Positions 8,785-17,358 of a DNA stretch of 30,341 nucleotides are shown one piece after another. Position numbers and translations under genes: made by a program. Position 1 is the first letter of the stretch; each line of letters starts with the position of its first letter. The stretch is from Candidatus Cloacimonas sp. SDB (lineage in GTDB: Bacteria; Cloacimonadota; Cloacimonadia; Cloacimonadales; TCS61), in assembly GCA_001412425.1 (NCBI GenBank), contig LKUH01000377.1, positions 1 to 30,341 of the forward strand, in the 5' to 3' direction. The notes under the pieces are model-generated. The model saw only the letters and a list, made by a program, of their open reading frames with translations. It was not told the origin of the DNA and searched no databases.

Positions 8785-9641
8785 CAGATTCAGGTGTTTT
8801 ACTTATTGATAAACCCGTTGGAATAACTTCCTTTGATGTAATAAGGCAGTTAAGAAAGATTACCCGGATTAGAAGAATGGGTCATACCGGAACATTGGAT
8901 CCCTTTGCCAGTGGCCTTCTTATAATCTGTATTGGCAAAGCTACCAGGTTATCAGCCAAAATTATCAACCAGAATAAGCAATATTCAGCAGTGATGCAGC
9001 TTGGCATTAAAACTGATACGGGTGACTCTACCGGAAATAAGGTATCCGAAAAGGATTTTGCTGAAGTTAAGGTCAATCAGATTAAGAAACTGGTGCCTGA
9101 AATATTAAAGATCAGCGAACAGATTCCGCATAGATATTCTGCCTTAAAAGTTAACGGCAAAAAAGCTTATGAACTGGCTAGAAACAATCAGGATCCAGAA
9201 TTGCAACCCAGACAGATAAGCATATTGAATTTCAGATTTGCAAAGATAGAACTTCCCAGAATAACCTATGTCGCTACTGTGAGTAAAGGAACGTACATTA
9301 GAGTACTGTCAGAAACAATAGGTGAGATGTTGAATAATTATGGCTCTACCGTTGAATTGAGAAGGACAGCTATAGGCAAAATCAAGGTGGAGAAGGCAGA
9401 GAAATTGGCTTCTTTGAACCCGGAAAACTGGAGGGATAAACTTTTTCCTCTGATTAATATATTTTCAGAATTTCCCCAAATTGAAATTTCCGAAAAAGAG
9501 CGGGAAGATTTCCGGCAGGGAAGAAAACTGGGAGTGGATTTTCCCGATGTTAAAGACCTGCTTATTACATGTGATAATTCAGTGCTTGGATTTGGAGAGG
9601 TTGAAGAAAAAATTCTTAGACCAAGGACAGTTATAGTATGA
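8781..9641 (+). CDS. truB: tRNA pseudouridine(55) synthase TruB
   Basis: TruB converts U55 in the T-loop of tRNAs to pseudouridine. The 286-aa chain has the N-terminal LLIDKPVGITSFDV block (7-20) and the catalytic motif GHTGTLDPFASGLL with nucleophile Asp40. A conserved substrate-contact segment, RYSALKVNGKKAYELAR, follows in the middle of the chain. The start overlaps the upstream gene by 4 nt and the stop overlaps ribF by 4 nt, indicating translational coupling on both sides. Confidence 0.95.
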   Translation: MTDSGVLLIDKPVGITSFDVIRQLRKITRIRRMGHTGTLDPFASGLLIICIGKATRLSAKIINQNKQYSAVMQLGIKTDTGDSTGNKVSEKDFAEVKVNQIKKLVPEILKISEQIPHRYSALKVNGKKAYELARNNQDPELQPRQISILNFRFAKIELPRITYVATVSKGTYIRVLSETIGEMLNNYGSTVELRRTAIGKIKVEKAEKLASLNPENWRDKLFPLINIFSEFPQIEISEKEREDFRQGRKLGVDFPDVKDLLITCDNSVLGFGEVEEKILRPRTVIV

Positions 9642-10585
9642 CATATTTCACACATCAAAATAATATCTTCAAAAGGCCGATAGTAGCGATGGGAACTTTT
9701 GATGGTGTACATTTAGGACATCAGAAATTAATTCAACGTCTGGTACAGAAAGCTGAAAAATTATCAGGTGAAGCTGTAATAATAACGTATTTTCATCATC
9801 CCTTGGAAACAATTCATAAAAAGACGTTTCCCTATCTGCTTACCGAAAGAGCTAAAAAAGAGAAATTACTAAAAAATTTAGGTGTAGATTTTGTTCTATA
9901 TCTGAAATTTAATCAGAAAATAGCAAAAATGAGTCCCGAAGAGTTTCTGGATGAAATAATTCTAAAAGAGATAAAAACGACTTCATTGGTGGTAGGTTAT
10001 GATACTCATTTCGGAAAAGATAGAAGTGGAGATCATAAATTTTTACAGAGTTTTGCTCAAGAAAACGAACTGGAAATCGAGCTGATTCCTCCTTTAAAAA
10101 TTGGGAATAGAATCGTTAGCAGCAGTATAATCAGGGATTATGTTCGGGAAGGTAATATGATCGAGGTAAAGAAATATCTTGGTCGTAATTATACCCTGGC
10201 AGGTCTGGTCAGGAAAGGTCATAAATTAGGTACGGGATTAGGATTTCCGACCCTAAATATTAATCCTGCAGATCAGAATAAATTGATCCCTGCCCTGGGC
10301 GTATATTTATGTGAAATTCTAATTGAGGAACAACGTTATTTTGGTCTTACTAATGTGGGATATAGCCCAACCTTGAAAAAAACAGGCATTCTGGAAGTAG
10401 AAACCCATATATTAGATTTTGCAGGGGATTTATATAATGAAGAAGTTGAAATAATTTTTCACAGGAAGCTGAGAGAGGAACTGCATTTTGAATCACGTAA
10501 TGATCTAATTGATGCTATAAAGGCTGACATTAAAGCAGCCAGAAAATATTTTAATTTAAAGGGAAACGATTATGTTCTTCTGTAG
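9638..10585 (+). CDS. ribF: Bifunctional riboflavin kinase / FAD synthetase
   Basis: RibF phosphorylates riboflavin to FMN and adenylylates FMN to FAD. The N-terminal nucleotidyltransferase domain carries GTFDGVHLGHQ (19-29) and a downstream SSSIIRDYV segment. The C-terminal riboflavin kinase domain begins near the GTGLGFPTLNI motif (about 200). The 315-aa length is normal. It overlaps truB by 4 nt and radA by 14 nt. The truB-ribF pairing is widespread; the rpsO gene that often follows is replaced here by radA. Confidence 0.95.
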   Translation: MTYFTHQNNIFKRPIVAMGTFDGVHLGHQKLIQRLVQKAEKLSGEAVIITYFHHPLETIHKKTFPYLLTERAKKEKLLKNLGVDFVLYLKFNQKIAKMSPEEFLDEIILKEIKTTSLVVGYDTHFGKDRSGDHKFLQSFAQENELEIELIPPLKIGNRIVSSSIIRDYVREGNMIEVKKYLGRNYTLAGLVRKGHKLGTGLGFPTLNINPADQNKLIPALGVYLCEILIEEQRYFGLTNVGYSPTLKKTGILEVETHILDFAGDLYNEEVEIIFHRKLREELHFESRNDLIDAIKADIKAARKYFNLKGNDYVLL

Positions 10586-11930
10586 TGAATGTGGTGCTGA
10601 GACTTTGAAATGGTCGGGTAAATGCCCTAATTGCGGTGCCTGGAATTCTTTAAAAGAAACAGCCAGATTTACCGGTAAAAGTAATAAGAAAAAGAATACT
10701 TTAATATCCTCATATGACATTTTTGATCTGAAGAAGGAAGAACCGCAAGCGATATGTGATATTGTTCCTACTGCAGAGAAGAGGATGATGAGTGGGATTA
10801 AGGAATTTGATGGTACTCTGGGTGGTGGAATCATCCCGGGGATGGTAACAATTATTGGAGGTGAACCCGGAGTGGGTAAATCTACAATTTTGTTGCAGAT
10901 CAGTGATAAACTGGCGGAACAGGGTAAAAAAGTTCTCTATATTTCCGGTGAAGAAAGTAAAGAACAGATTAAAATGAGAAGTAAAAGACTTGGTTGTAAA
11001 GCCGAGAGATTATACCTTTATTGCCAGACAGTGCTGGATGATATCATACAGACCTTAAAGGAATTTGAACCGGATCTAATTGTGGTTGATTCAATTCAAT
11101 CTATCTATCTGGATTCGATCGAGAGCTCTCCCGGCAGTGTTTCTCAACTTAGAGAAACTACCGCACTTTTAATTCGGCTGGCGAAAACAACCGGTATACC
11201 TCTTTTCCTGATTGGGCATGTAACTAAAGATGGAGCTGTGGCAGGGCCTAAAATTATAGAACATATGGTGGATACAGTGCTGTATTTTGAAGGAGATGTC
11301 AATAATCAGTTCAAGATATTACGCGCTACTAAAAACAGATTCGGTTCTACAAATGAGATTGGAATATTTGAGATGAGTTCCACTGGATTACAGGAAATCA
11401 CAGATCCTTCCATGTATTTTATAAGTCAGGAAGAAGTTGTAGCCGGTACATCGGTTGGTTGTGTTATGGAGGGATCTCGTCCTTTTGTTGCCGAAGTTCA
11501 GGCTTTGGTTGTTCCCACCAGTTATGGATATTCACAGAGGGTGAGTTTGGGATTAGATCAAAAGAAGCTGTCATTATTGATCGCGATAATTGAAAAGAAT
11601 TTAAATATTAATTTGAAACAGAATGATATTTTCATAAAATTATCGGGTGGAATAAAAGTATTTGAACCTGCTCTGGATTTAAGCATAATAACGGCGATAA
11701 TTTCCAGTTTTCGTGATCAGCCCCTGGAAAGCAAAATGTTATTTATGGGAGAGATAGGGCTGAACGGGGATATCAGACCGGTAGCACAAATTGAAAAAAG
11801 GGTGAAGGAAGCCAGGAAATTAGGTTACACAAAAGTGTATATTTCGGAAAAGAACAAATTAAATCGTAAGGGTGAAGATATCATTAGGATGAATAATATT
11901 CGACAGTTAATACCGCTTATATTTAAATAA
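10572..11930 (+). CDS. radA: DNA repair/recombination protein RadA (Sms)
   Basis: RadA is a RecA-like ATPase that drives branch migration during recombinational repair. The 452-aa protein has an N-terminal zinc finger (C4, C7, C18, C21), Walker A GEPGVGKST (97-105), the RadA-specific KNRFG motif (254-258), and a C-terminal Lon-protease-like domain with GDIRPVAQIEKRVKEARKLG. The ATG lies inside ribF with GGGAAA upstream. It ends the translation operon, and its stop codon runs into the A-rich flank of a bidirectional terminator. Confidence 0.95.
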   Translation: MFFCSECGAETLKWSGKCPNCGAWNSLKETARFTGKSNKKKNTLISSYDIFDLKKEEPQAICDIVPTAEKRMMSGIKEFDGTLGGGIIPGMVTIIGGEPGVGKSTILLQISDKLAEQGKKVLYISGEESKEQIKMRSKRLGCKAERLYLYCQTVLDDIIQTLKEFEPDLIVVDSIQSIYLDSIESSPGSVSQLRETTALLIRLAKTTGIPLFLIGHVTKDGAVAGPKIIEHMVDTVLYFEGDVNNQFKILRATKNRFGSTNEIGIFEMSSTGLQEITDPSMYFISQEEVVAGTSVGCVMEGSRPFVAEVQALVVPTSYGYSQRVSLGLDQKKLSLLIAIIEKNLNINLKQNDIFIKLSGGIKVFEPALDLSIITAIISSFRDQPLESKMLFMGEIGLNGDIRPVAQIEKRVKEARKLGYTKVYISEKNKLNRKGEDIIRMNNIRQLIPLIFK

Positions 11931-11962
11931 AAAAAAGCCTGCCGGAATAAACAGCAGGCTTT
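11929..11962. terminator. Terminator between convergent radA and TPR gene
   Basis: AAAGCCTGC (11934-11942) pairs with GCAGGCTTT (11954-11962) around an 11-nt loop. On the minus strand the stem runs into eight T residues (11936 to 11929), so it is a strong terminator for the TPR gene, whose stop is 30 nt away. On the plus strand only three T residues follow before mixed A/T, so termination of radA is likely weaker. Confidence 0.85.
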
Positions 11963-11992
11963 ATAATTATCAATTTTACAGTAACAAAGGTG

Positions 11993-13570
11993 CTAGAAGA
12001 AATCTTTCTGAGTAGCTTTTAACAATTGTTCGATAGTACTCATTCTGGATTTAATATATTTCAATTCAGAACTATTTTCAGTAAATTTCGGTACTTCTTC
12101 CAGGTATTGTTTTGCTTGGGTGAAATTACTATTAGCTATCATTTTGACATTATCTCTTTCATCTACCAGTTCATCTGCTTCAGTACCGTAAGCATTTTGA
12201 GCTTTTTCATCCAGAGCAAGATATTCTTCGTACTTCTCGTAACCTTTAGCGAAATATATATCTGATAGGATTCTATAAGGCTGATATAATTCCGGATCAA
12301 TTTCAAGTGCTTTCAAAGCATTGTTTTCCGCTTTGGTATACTGCTTTAAAGAACTGAAGCTGGAAGCATAAAGAATGTAAACTTTGGGATCCTCCGGAAT
12401 CTTTTCCTTCAGTACATCTGCAATTTCTATTGTTTCTTTGAATTTACTTGTAGCCATGTAGGCATTAGCAAGGTTCATGTATGCTCTGATATTGTCCGGT
12501 TGTTCAGCAAGGATATCTTTATACTGCTGAATTGCGCTATCCAGTTTTCCGGTTCTTTTATAACAATCAGCCAGTTTTTTTTGTACATCATCATCATCAG
12601 GAAAGGATTTAGCAGTTCTTTCCAGATAAGGTATTGCTTCGTCATAATAATTTTGCTCGAAGAAAAGATAACCGATTTCCAGATAGCTGTTACAGTATTC
12701 AGGATCAATTTCGATAGCTTTTTCAAAAGCTGCCTGCGCTTCGTCATAATATTCCATTTCAGAATAGATCTTACCAATTCTCATCCAGACAAGTATGTCC
12801 TGAGTGTCCTCAGCAATTTCACTGAGCAGTGAAACTGCTTCGTCATTCCTGCTCTGGTCGAGGTAAACTCTGCTTAGGTAATTTTTGATTGTATTATTAT
12901 CAGGATCAAGTTCAAGTGCTTTTAAGTAAAATGATTCAGCAGTATCCAGATCACGAAGATTATATCCGATCAGTCCCAGATAAAAAGTTGCTTCGATATT
13001 ATTTGGTTCCATTTCCAGAACTGCTTCAAAACTTTCCTGAGCTGAAGTAAGATTTTCACTATTATAATGCTGCATGGCAATACTGATTAGCTTTTCAACT
13101 TCACCAGCGCTGAATTCTTGCATGCGGGAAATCAGGTTGTTCTTTATGGCAATTTTTCTCTGGTTACTATCTTTCTGAACATTGAAATTAACAGCAGTAA
13201 CATCCTGAGATTTCACACTCAATATTTTGGCATCAACCTTAAATTCTGAATTTGTAATAGAAGTAACGGTACCCCAGATCAGAATATCAGCGCCCAATTC
13301 ATTTCCCAGAGAGGCAATATCATCTTTTCCCAAATAGAAAAGATTCGTAAAACCTGATTTTTTGATCACCTTATTAACATCTTTCTGATTGATAAGATCG
13401 AAATTATCGTAATCTTTAAAAATATCCTTAAAATCACGAGTTACCATAGAATTAGCAACATAATCACTGGCTCGGTCCTTTTTATCAAAGGTTAAAACAG
13501 CGACATTTTCTACAGCAAACACACAAAGTGCGAAGGTTGTTAGTAATGCTAGAATTATTATTTTTTTCAT
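11993..13570 (-). CDS. Exported TPR protein with CsgG/FlgO-like N-terminal domain
   Basis: This 525-aa protein has a signal peptide (about 1-19, ending VFA) and so acts in the periplasm or envelope. Residues about 22-130 (VAVLTFDKK, then LGADILIWGTV) resemble the small alpha/beta domain of CsgG/FlgO-type lipoproteins, which begins with an 'AVLxF' strand and ends with 'xGADxxxxGxV'. From about 160 to 445 there are around eight tetratricopeptide repeats with A-x-x-x-(F/Y)-x-x-(A/V)-(L/I)-x-x-x-P spacing. A short helical tail follows. A TTG three bases upstream (13573) leaves only 1 nt after GGAGG (13575-13579), so I chose the ATG at 13570 with a 4-nt spacing. The specific function is unknown; a protein-interaction scaffold is likely. 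Confidence 0.85.
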   Translation of the reverse strand: MKKIIILALLTTFALCVFAVENVAVLTFDKKDRASDYVANSMVTRDFKDIFKDYDNFDLINQKDVNKVIKKSGFTNLFYLGKDDIASLGNELGADILIWGTVTSITNSEFKVDAKILSVKSQDVTAVNFNVQKDSNQRKIAIKNNLISRMQEFSAGEVEKLISIAMQHYNSENLTSAQESFEAVLEMEPNNIEATFYLGLIGYNLRDLDTAESFYLKALELDPDNNTIKNYLSRVYLDQSRNDEAVSLLSEIAEDTQDILVWMRIGKIYSEMEYYDEAQAAFEKAIEIDPEYCNSYLEIGYLFFEQNYYDEAIPYLERTAKSFPDDDDVQKKLADCYKRTGKLDSAIQQYKDILAEQPDNIRAYMNLANAYMATSKFKETIEIADVLKEKIPEDPKVYILYASSFSSLKQYTKAENNALKALEIDPELYQPYRILSDIYFAKGYEKYEEYLALDEKAQNAYGTEADELVDERDNVKMIANSNFTQAKQYLEEVPKFTENSSELKYIKSRMSTIEQLLKATQKDFF

Positions 13571-13653
13571 CAAGCCTCCAAGCTATTTCGTTACCTATTT
13601 CTGGCAAATTCTTAGAAATTCATTTTTGATGCAAGCTTTTTATTAACAATTAA

Positions 13654-13683
13654 CTTATACGAAATTACCTGCAGATTTTACAA
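13654..13683 (-). promoter_or_regulatory. Candidate promoter for the TPR gene
   Basis: On the minus strand TTGTAA (13678-13683) is followed after 18 nt by TATAAG (13654-13659), a 5/6 match to the -10 consensus. It lies about 85 nt upstream of the TPR ATG and just past the thiamine pyrophosphokinase stop. No terminator is seen between the two genes, so read-through is also possible. Confidence 0.4.
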
Positions 13684-13685
13684 AA

Positions 13686-14315
13686 CTATTTATCTGATAA
13701 TTCATAAATAAAAATCTTTCCCAGTCTGAAACTGATACATATATCCTCTTCAACAGTTTCATTACTTAATCCGATGAATCTATCGGGAAAGTCCTTGTCT
13801 TTGAGGGGAAATTTAAAACCCTTCAGCGTTAGACCTGAAACTCTGTGAAAAGAGAATAAGGAAACTGTACGCAGAGCAGGAAAATGAAAATCATGACTGC
13901 CCGGAGTAAGAATTCTCCATATTCCATAATTATCATAAATTTCTAACGTTTCAGGTTGCGGGTAAGAATCAAAAACCAGCAAATTACTGACAGCATGATC
14001 CGAGCGGAGTCCAAAAGCGTTGATTATTCTTATCTTTTCAGGATTCAATGTATTAGCGAATTCAAGAGCTTTCTGCATATCGGAAGTATTCTGATCAGTA
14101 GATCTAATAATTTTTGCTTCGGGAAATTTATTTTGTAAAACAGCAGTGACTGAGTCCAGATCGCCGAGAATGTAATCAGGATTAATAGACATTCTGTGGC
14201 AGATTTCGGAGCCGCCGTTTATAGCGATTATAATATCTGAATCATTGATAATTGAGTTGACTTTTTCCAGGGCTATTTGTGCACCTGCCGCAATTATCAG
14301 GAGTTTATTTTTCAT
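13686..14315 (-). CDS. thiN: Thiamine pyrophosphokinase
   Basis: This 209-aa enzyme transfers pyrophosphate from ATP to thiamine, giving thiamine diphosphate. Family motifs are NGG (33-35, usually DGG), PDYILGDLDS (46-55), the DQNTSDMQKAL block (74-84, usually D-x-x-K-T-D) and GLRSDHAVSNLL (102-113, usually GGRxDHxxxN). The C-terminal beta-domain that binds thiamine follows. It lies 41 nt downstream of an ABC permease on the same strand, which supports a thiamine salvage cluster. The Shine-Dalgarno is weak (AAAGG about 12 nt upstream). Confidence 0.88.
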   Translation of the reverse strand: MKNKLLIIAAGAQIALEKVNSIINDSDIIIAINGGSEICHRMSINPDYILGDLDSVTAVLQNKFPEAKIIRSTDQNTSDMQKALEFANTLNPEKIRIINAFGLRSDHAVSNLLVFDSYPQPETLEIYDNYGIWRILTPGSHDFHFPALRTVSLFSFHRVSGLTLKGFKFPLKDKDFPDRFIGLSNETVEEDICISFRLGKIFIYELSDK

Positions 14316-14356
14316 GATATTTTACCTTTTTTCTTTTTCTTAAAAGTATATTCTAA

Positions 14357-15061
14357 TCAGACAAATAAGGCAATCAATTTCCTTAATAAAAAATCGATCA
14401 AAATTCCTATAGTTCCCATGATTATGATATATATGATCATAGAAGTGTAATTCATCAGATATCTGAAATCAAGGATACGGAAACCCATACCGCTATTTAC
14501 TCCCAGCATTTCAACAGCTATAATTGTAGTCCAGCCAAGTCCCCAGATAATTCTAAAAGTATTAAGCAGGTCTTTAGCAGAGAGGGGAATTTCTATTTTG
14601 AATAATGATTGTGATTTTGTTGCACCCAGAACCTGAGCTTCTTCCAGAAATTCCTGAGGAATATTGGAAAATGTGTTCATTGCAGCTATTAAAGTTGGGA
14701 AGAACAGAGTTATGAACATGATGAAGCTAATGGGAGCTTCACCCAGCCCAAACCAGATAATGGCAAAAGGCAGCCAGGCAAAAGGTGAAATATGTCTGAC
14801 AAAATTTACAGTGATGATAAGCAGATTGAAAAGGGGAGTGTAATTCAGCAGTAAATATCCTGCAATAATGCCAGATATCCAGGCTGTTACGGCTGCTAGA
14901 GAGACTCTTAAAAAGGAATAAAGCATATCTTTTAGTAATAGTTTCACAGAAATTTCCAGAAAGATAAGGTCTTTGAATTCTGTTTCCATAGATCTCATCA
15001 GAAGCAGAATCAGAAGCAAGAGAATACCTAAGCCAGGAAAATTAATCCTTATCGATCTCAT
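14357..15061 (-). CDS. ABC transporter permease, SsuC/ThiX type
   Basis: This 234-aa integral membrane protein of the binding-protein-dependent transport family has about six hydrophobic segments. The cytoplasmic EAA loop, which docks the ATPase, is visible as EEAQVLGATKSQSLFKIEIP. A GTG at 15079 would lengthen the protein by six residues, but GAGGAAG sits about 6 nt before the ATG at 15061, so that start is preferred. It overlaps the binding-protein gene by 20 nt. With the adjacent thiamine pyrophosphokinase, import of thiamine or a pyrimidine precursor is the best inference. No ATPase gene is present in the window. Confidence 0.85.
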   Translation of the reverse strand: MRSIRINFPGLGILLLLILLLMRSMETEFKDLIFLEISVKLLLKDMLYSFLRVSLAAVTAWISGIIAGYLLLNYTPLFNLLIITVNFVRHISPFAWLPFAIIWFGLGEAPISFIMFITLFFPTLIAAMNTFSNIPQEFLEEAQVLGATKSQSLFKIEIPLSAKDLLNTFRIIWGLGWTTIIAVEMLGVNSGMGFRILDFRYLMNYTSMIIYIIIMGTIGILIDFLLRKLIALFV

Positions 15062-15947
15062 AATAGACTTCCTCTGCACTTATGTGATTTTTAACATAAC
15101 CCTTTTCCAGCATTTTCTGGAAAACTTTATGTTCGATGAGCTTGCCATTTTCATCAAACCCCGTCTTAAATTTTATATGTTGCAGTGAGCTGGTGATCAA
15201 TTGATCTTCTAAACCAAAATATTTTTTGATCAGTTGTCTGGTTTCATCATTATCACCAATTGCTTTACTGCTTTTTTCCAGAGCTTTTAGCAGAATTTTT
15301 ATTTGCTCCGGTTTATTTTTCAGGCTATTTGTATTTGCAGTCAGATCGCAGCAGGGATGAGAAGGATAATCATTGCCATACCAGTGTATAATATTGTAAT
15401 CTGTTCCGATTTTAAATATGGAAGGTATGTAAAAACTTAAAGCATCTACATTATTTGTTTTAAGGGCAGCGACCATATCCATTGGAGTGCGAAAGTAACA
15501 GGGTATGAATTCCAGCTTTTGATCTTCTGCAAAGATTTCCCAAAAAAGATCAAGGGTTGATGAGCGCAACAGGCCGATCCTTTTCTGATCGAGATCTGCT
15601 ATTGATTTTATTTCAGGAGCAGTAATAATTCCGTCACTTTCCCTTTCCAAGAAGGAAATGATTTTAACTTCTTTACCTTGGGAAACATCTGTCCAGATAT
15701 AGGTAAAAGGCATAATTGCCGCATCGATATTTTGGGAAACGAGTGCTTCGTTAGTCTCCCAGCCGGAATTGAAATATTTGATCACGATGCAGTCTTTATC
15801 CAGATAATTTAAGTCAATTGCCATTTCCAGAGGAAGATGATTAAGTGAAGGTTTAATAATACCAATTATGAGCTTATCTTCCTTTTTGACAGAGCAGCCC
15901 GAACTTCCTAAAACTGCAGCTAAAATAAGTGATACCAGATTCTTCAT
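15042..15947 (-). CDS. ABC transporter substrate-binding lipoprotein, NMT1/ThiY-like
   Basis: This 301-aa periplasmic binding protein of the NMT1/SsuA/ThiY superfamily begins with a short hydrophobic leader ending SSGC, suggesting lipidation at Cys18. The fold-typical core includes IIGIIKPSLNHLPLEMAIDLNYL, an N-x-D-A-A-I-M-P segment and a HPCCDL motif in the middle. AAGGAG (15955-15960) is 7 nt upstream of the ATG at 15947. A longer reading from 15974 would begin inside a terminator hairpin and is rejected. Neighbouring permease and thiamine pyrophosphokinase suggest that the ligand is thiamine or a precursor, but related proteins bind sulfonates and other small molecules. Confidence 0.85.
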   Translation of the reverse strand: MKNLVSLILAAVLGSSGCSVKKEDKLIIGIIKPSLNHLPLEMAIDLNYLDKDCIVIKYFNSGWETNEALVSQNIDAAIMPFTYIWTDVSQGKEVKIISFLERESDGIITAPEIKSIADLDQKRIGLLRSSTLDLFWEIFAEDQKLEFIPCYFRTPMDMVAALKTNNVDALSFYIPSIFKIGTDYNIIHWYGNDYPSHPCCDLTANTNSLKNKPEQIKILLKALEKSSKAIGDNDETRQLIKKYFGLEDQLITSSLQHIKFKTGFDENGKLIEHKVFQKMLEKGYVKNHISAEEVYYEIDKD

Positions 15948-15962
15948 AATTTTTCTCCTTAC

Positions 15963-15990
15963 AAAAAAAACCACCCTACAGTCAGGGTGG
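15963..15990 (-). terminator. Intrinsic terminator between aminotransferase and thi cluster
   Basis: On the minus strand CCACCCT (15984-15990) pairs with AGGGTGG (15971-15977) around a 6-nt loop, followed by eight T residues (15963-15970). It ends only 2 nt before the Shine-Dalgarno of the ThiY-like gene. It terminates the aminotransferase transcript, but because no space remains for a promoter after it, it must also lie in the leader of any thi mRNA. Confidence 0.88.
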
Positions 15991-16037
15991 CTTAATATAC
16001 AGCCTAGAGCTTTACTGTTTTATTTTAGAGCTGGATT

Positions 16038-17282
16038 TTACAAGATATTTAGTATGGTTTTTTTGATTATTGCAATTGCTTCCATCAGTTGTTCTTCGGT
16101 AATAACCAGGGGAGGAGCGAAACGGATGATATGCTGATGGGTAGGTTTTGCCAGCAGTCCGTTTTCTTTCAGTTTCAGACATACCTCCCAGGCTCCAATG
16201 TTGTTTTGCGGTTTTATGACGATGGCGTTGAGTAGCCCTTTTCCTCTCACAGTTTCGATTAAAGGTGAATCGATCTTTTTTAATTCTGCCCTGAAAATTT
16301 CACCTAATTTTTCTGCGTTTTCTGTAAGATTTTCTTCTTTAATAACTTCCAAAGCAGCTTGTGCCACGGTGCAAGCCAGGGGAAATCCACCGAAAGTTGA
16401 ACCATGTTCACCGGGTTTAATAACCAGCATTATTTCCTGATTGGCAAGTACAGCTGATACAGGTAACACACCACCAGATATAGCTTTACCCAGAATAACG
16501 ATATCTGGTTTTATCCCGGCATAATCACAGCAGAGCATACGTCCGGTTCTGGCTATGCCGGTTTGTACCTCATCCGCAACGAACAGGACATTATATTTTT
16601 TACAGATTTCGTAACATTTTTTTATATAATCTTCATCGGGGACAAAAACTCCGGCTTCACCCTGAATAGGTTCCACAACGAAGGCACAAATCTCTTCACC
16701 TTTTTTCTGCAGGATCATTTCCAGAGAATGAGGGTCATTATAAGGTATTTTCTCGATTCCGGGCAGGAAGGGGCCAAAATTTTCCCGGCATACAGGGTCT
16801 GTTGAAGCTGAAATCACTGCCAGAGTTCTGCCATGGAAGTTTCCTTCGGCGAAAACAATCGTAGCCTTATTACTTGCAATTCCCTTTTTTTCATAGCCCC
16901 ATTTACGTGAAATCTTCATGGCAGTTTCTACAGCTTCAGCGCCGGTATTCATTGGCAGCACCATATCATACCCGAAGAATTGAGTTAGAAATTTTTCATA
17001 TTCACCCAGTTTATTGTTGAAAAATGCTCGTGAGGTTAAGGTAAGTATTTTTGCCTGATCGATAAGGGCATTAATGATCTTGGGATGACAATGTCCTTGA
17101 TTAACAGCTGAATAGGCTGAAAGAAAATCATAATATTCCTTTCCTTCCGGATCCCAGACCTTAGCACCTTTACCTTTAGCAATAACCACAGGCAGGGGAT
17201 GATAATTGTGAGCTCCATATTTTTCTTCCAACTCCATTGCCAGTTGGCTTCCGACGTTTCCGTATAAGATCTTTTCTTGCAT
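16038..17282 (-). CDS. rocD: Ornithine--oxo-acid aminotransferase
   Basis: This PLP enzyme moves the delta-amino group of ornithine to 2-oxoglutarate, giving glutamate semialdehyde. The 414-aa chain shows the ornithine-aminotransferase pattern MNTGAEAVETAMKISRKWGY (111-130). Other visible elements are EPIQGEAGV (204-212), ADEVQTGIARTG (236-247) and the PLP-binding Lys266 in LGKAISGGVLPVSA. The block MNTGAEAVE favours ornithine aminotransferase over acetylornithine or GABA enzymes. GGAG lies 7 nt upstream of the ATG. It fits amino-acid fermentation or arginine/proline metabolism. A strong terminator follows. Confidence 0.9.
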   Translation of the reverse strand: MQEKILYGNVGSQLAMELEEKYGAHNYHPLPVVIAKGKGAKVWDPEGKEYYDFLSAYSAVNQGHCHPKIINALIDQAKILTLTSRAFFNNKLGEYEKFLTQFFGYDMVLPMNTGAEAVETAMKISRKWGYEKKGIASNKATIVFAEGNFHGRTLAVISASTDPVCRENFGPFLPGIEKIPYNDPHSLEMILQKKGEEICAFVVEPIQGEAGVFVPDEDYIKKCYEICKKYNVLFVADEVQTGIARTGRMLCCDYAGIKPDIVILGKAISGGVLPVSAVLANQEIMLVIKPGEHGSTFGGFPLACTVAQAALEVIKEENLTENAEKLGEIFRAELKKIDSPLIETVRGKGLLNAIVIKPQNNIGAWEVCLKLKENGLLAKPTHQHIIRFAPPLVITEEQLMEAIAIIKKTILNIL

Positions 17283-17358
17283 TACTCTTCTCCAGTTTTT
17301 TTCTCCCCTTTAGGAAAGGGTGTTTAAATGTCAACCAATATCAATGCGAACGATTTAC

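Noticed and set aside
13571..13573. TTG start for the TPR protein at 13573
   Set aside because: It would leave only one base between GGAGG and the start codon; the adjacent ATG is better.
15062..15079. GTG start for the permease at 15079
   Set aside because: The ATG at 15061 has GAGGAAG correctly spaced, and the extra six residues contain that ribosome site.
15948..15974. Longer N-terminus for the ThiY-like protein starting at 15974
   Set aside because: That start lies inside the GC-rich terminator hairpin, and the extension would put charged residues before the signal sequence. The ATG at 15947 has AAGGAG at the right distance.
15948..16037. TPP riboswitch upstream of the thiamine transporter genes
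   Set aside because: The conserved THI-box elements (CTGAGA, and the ACCTGA-type block) are not present on the minus strand here.
17306..17320. CCCTTT/AAAGGG hairpin as a terminator between the divergent genes
   Set aside because: No T-run follows on either strand, and no gene ends there.
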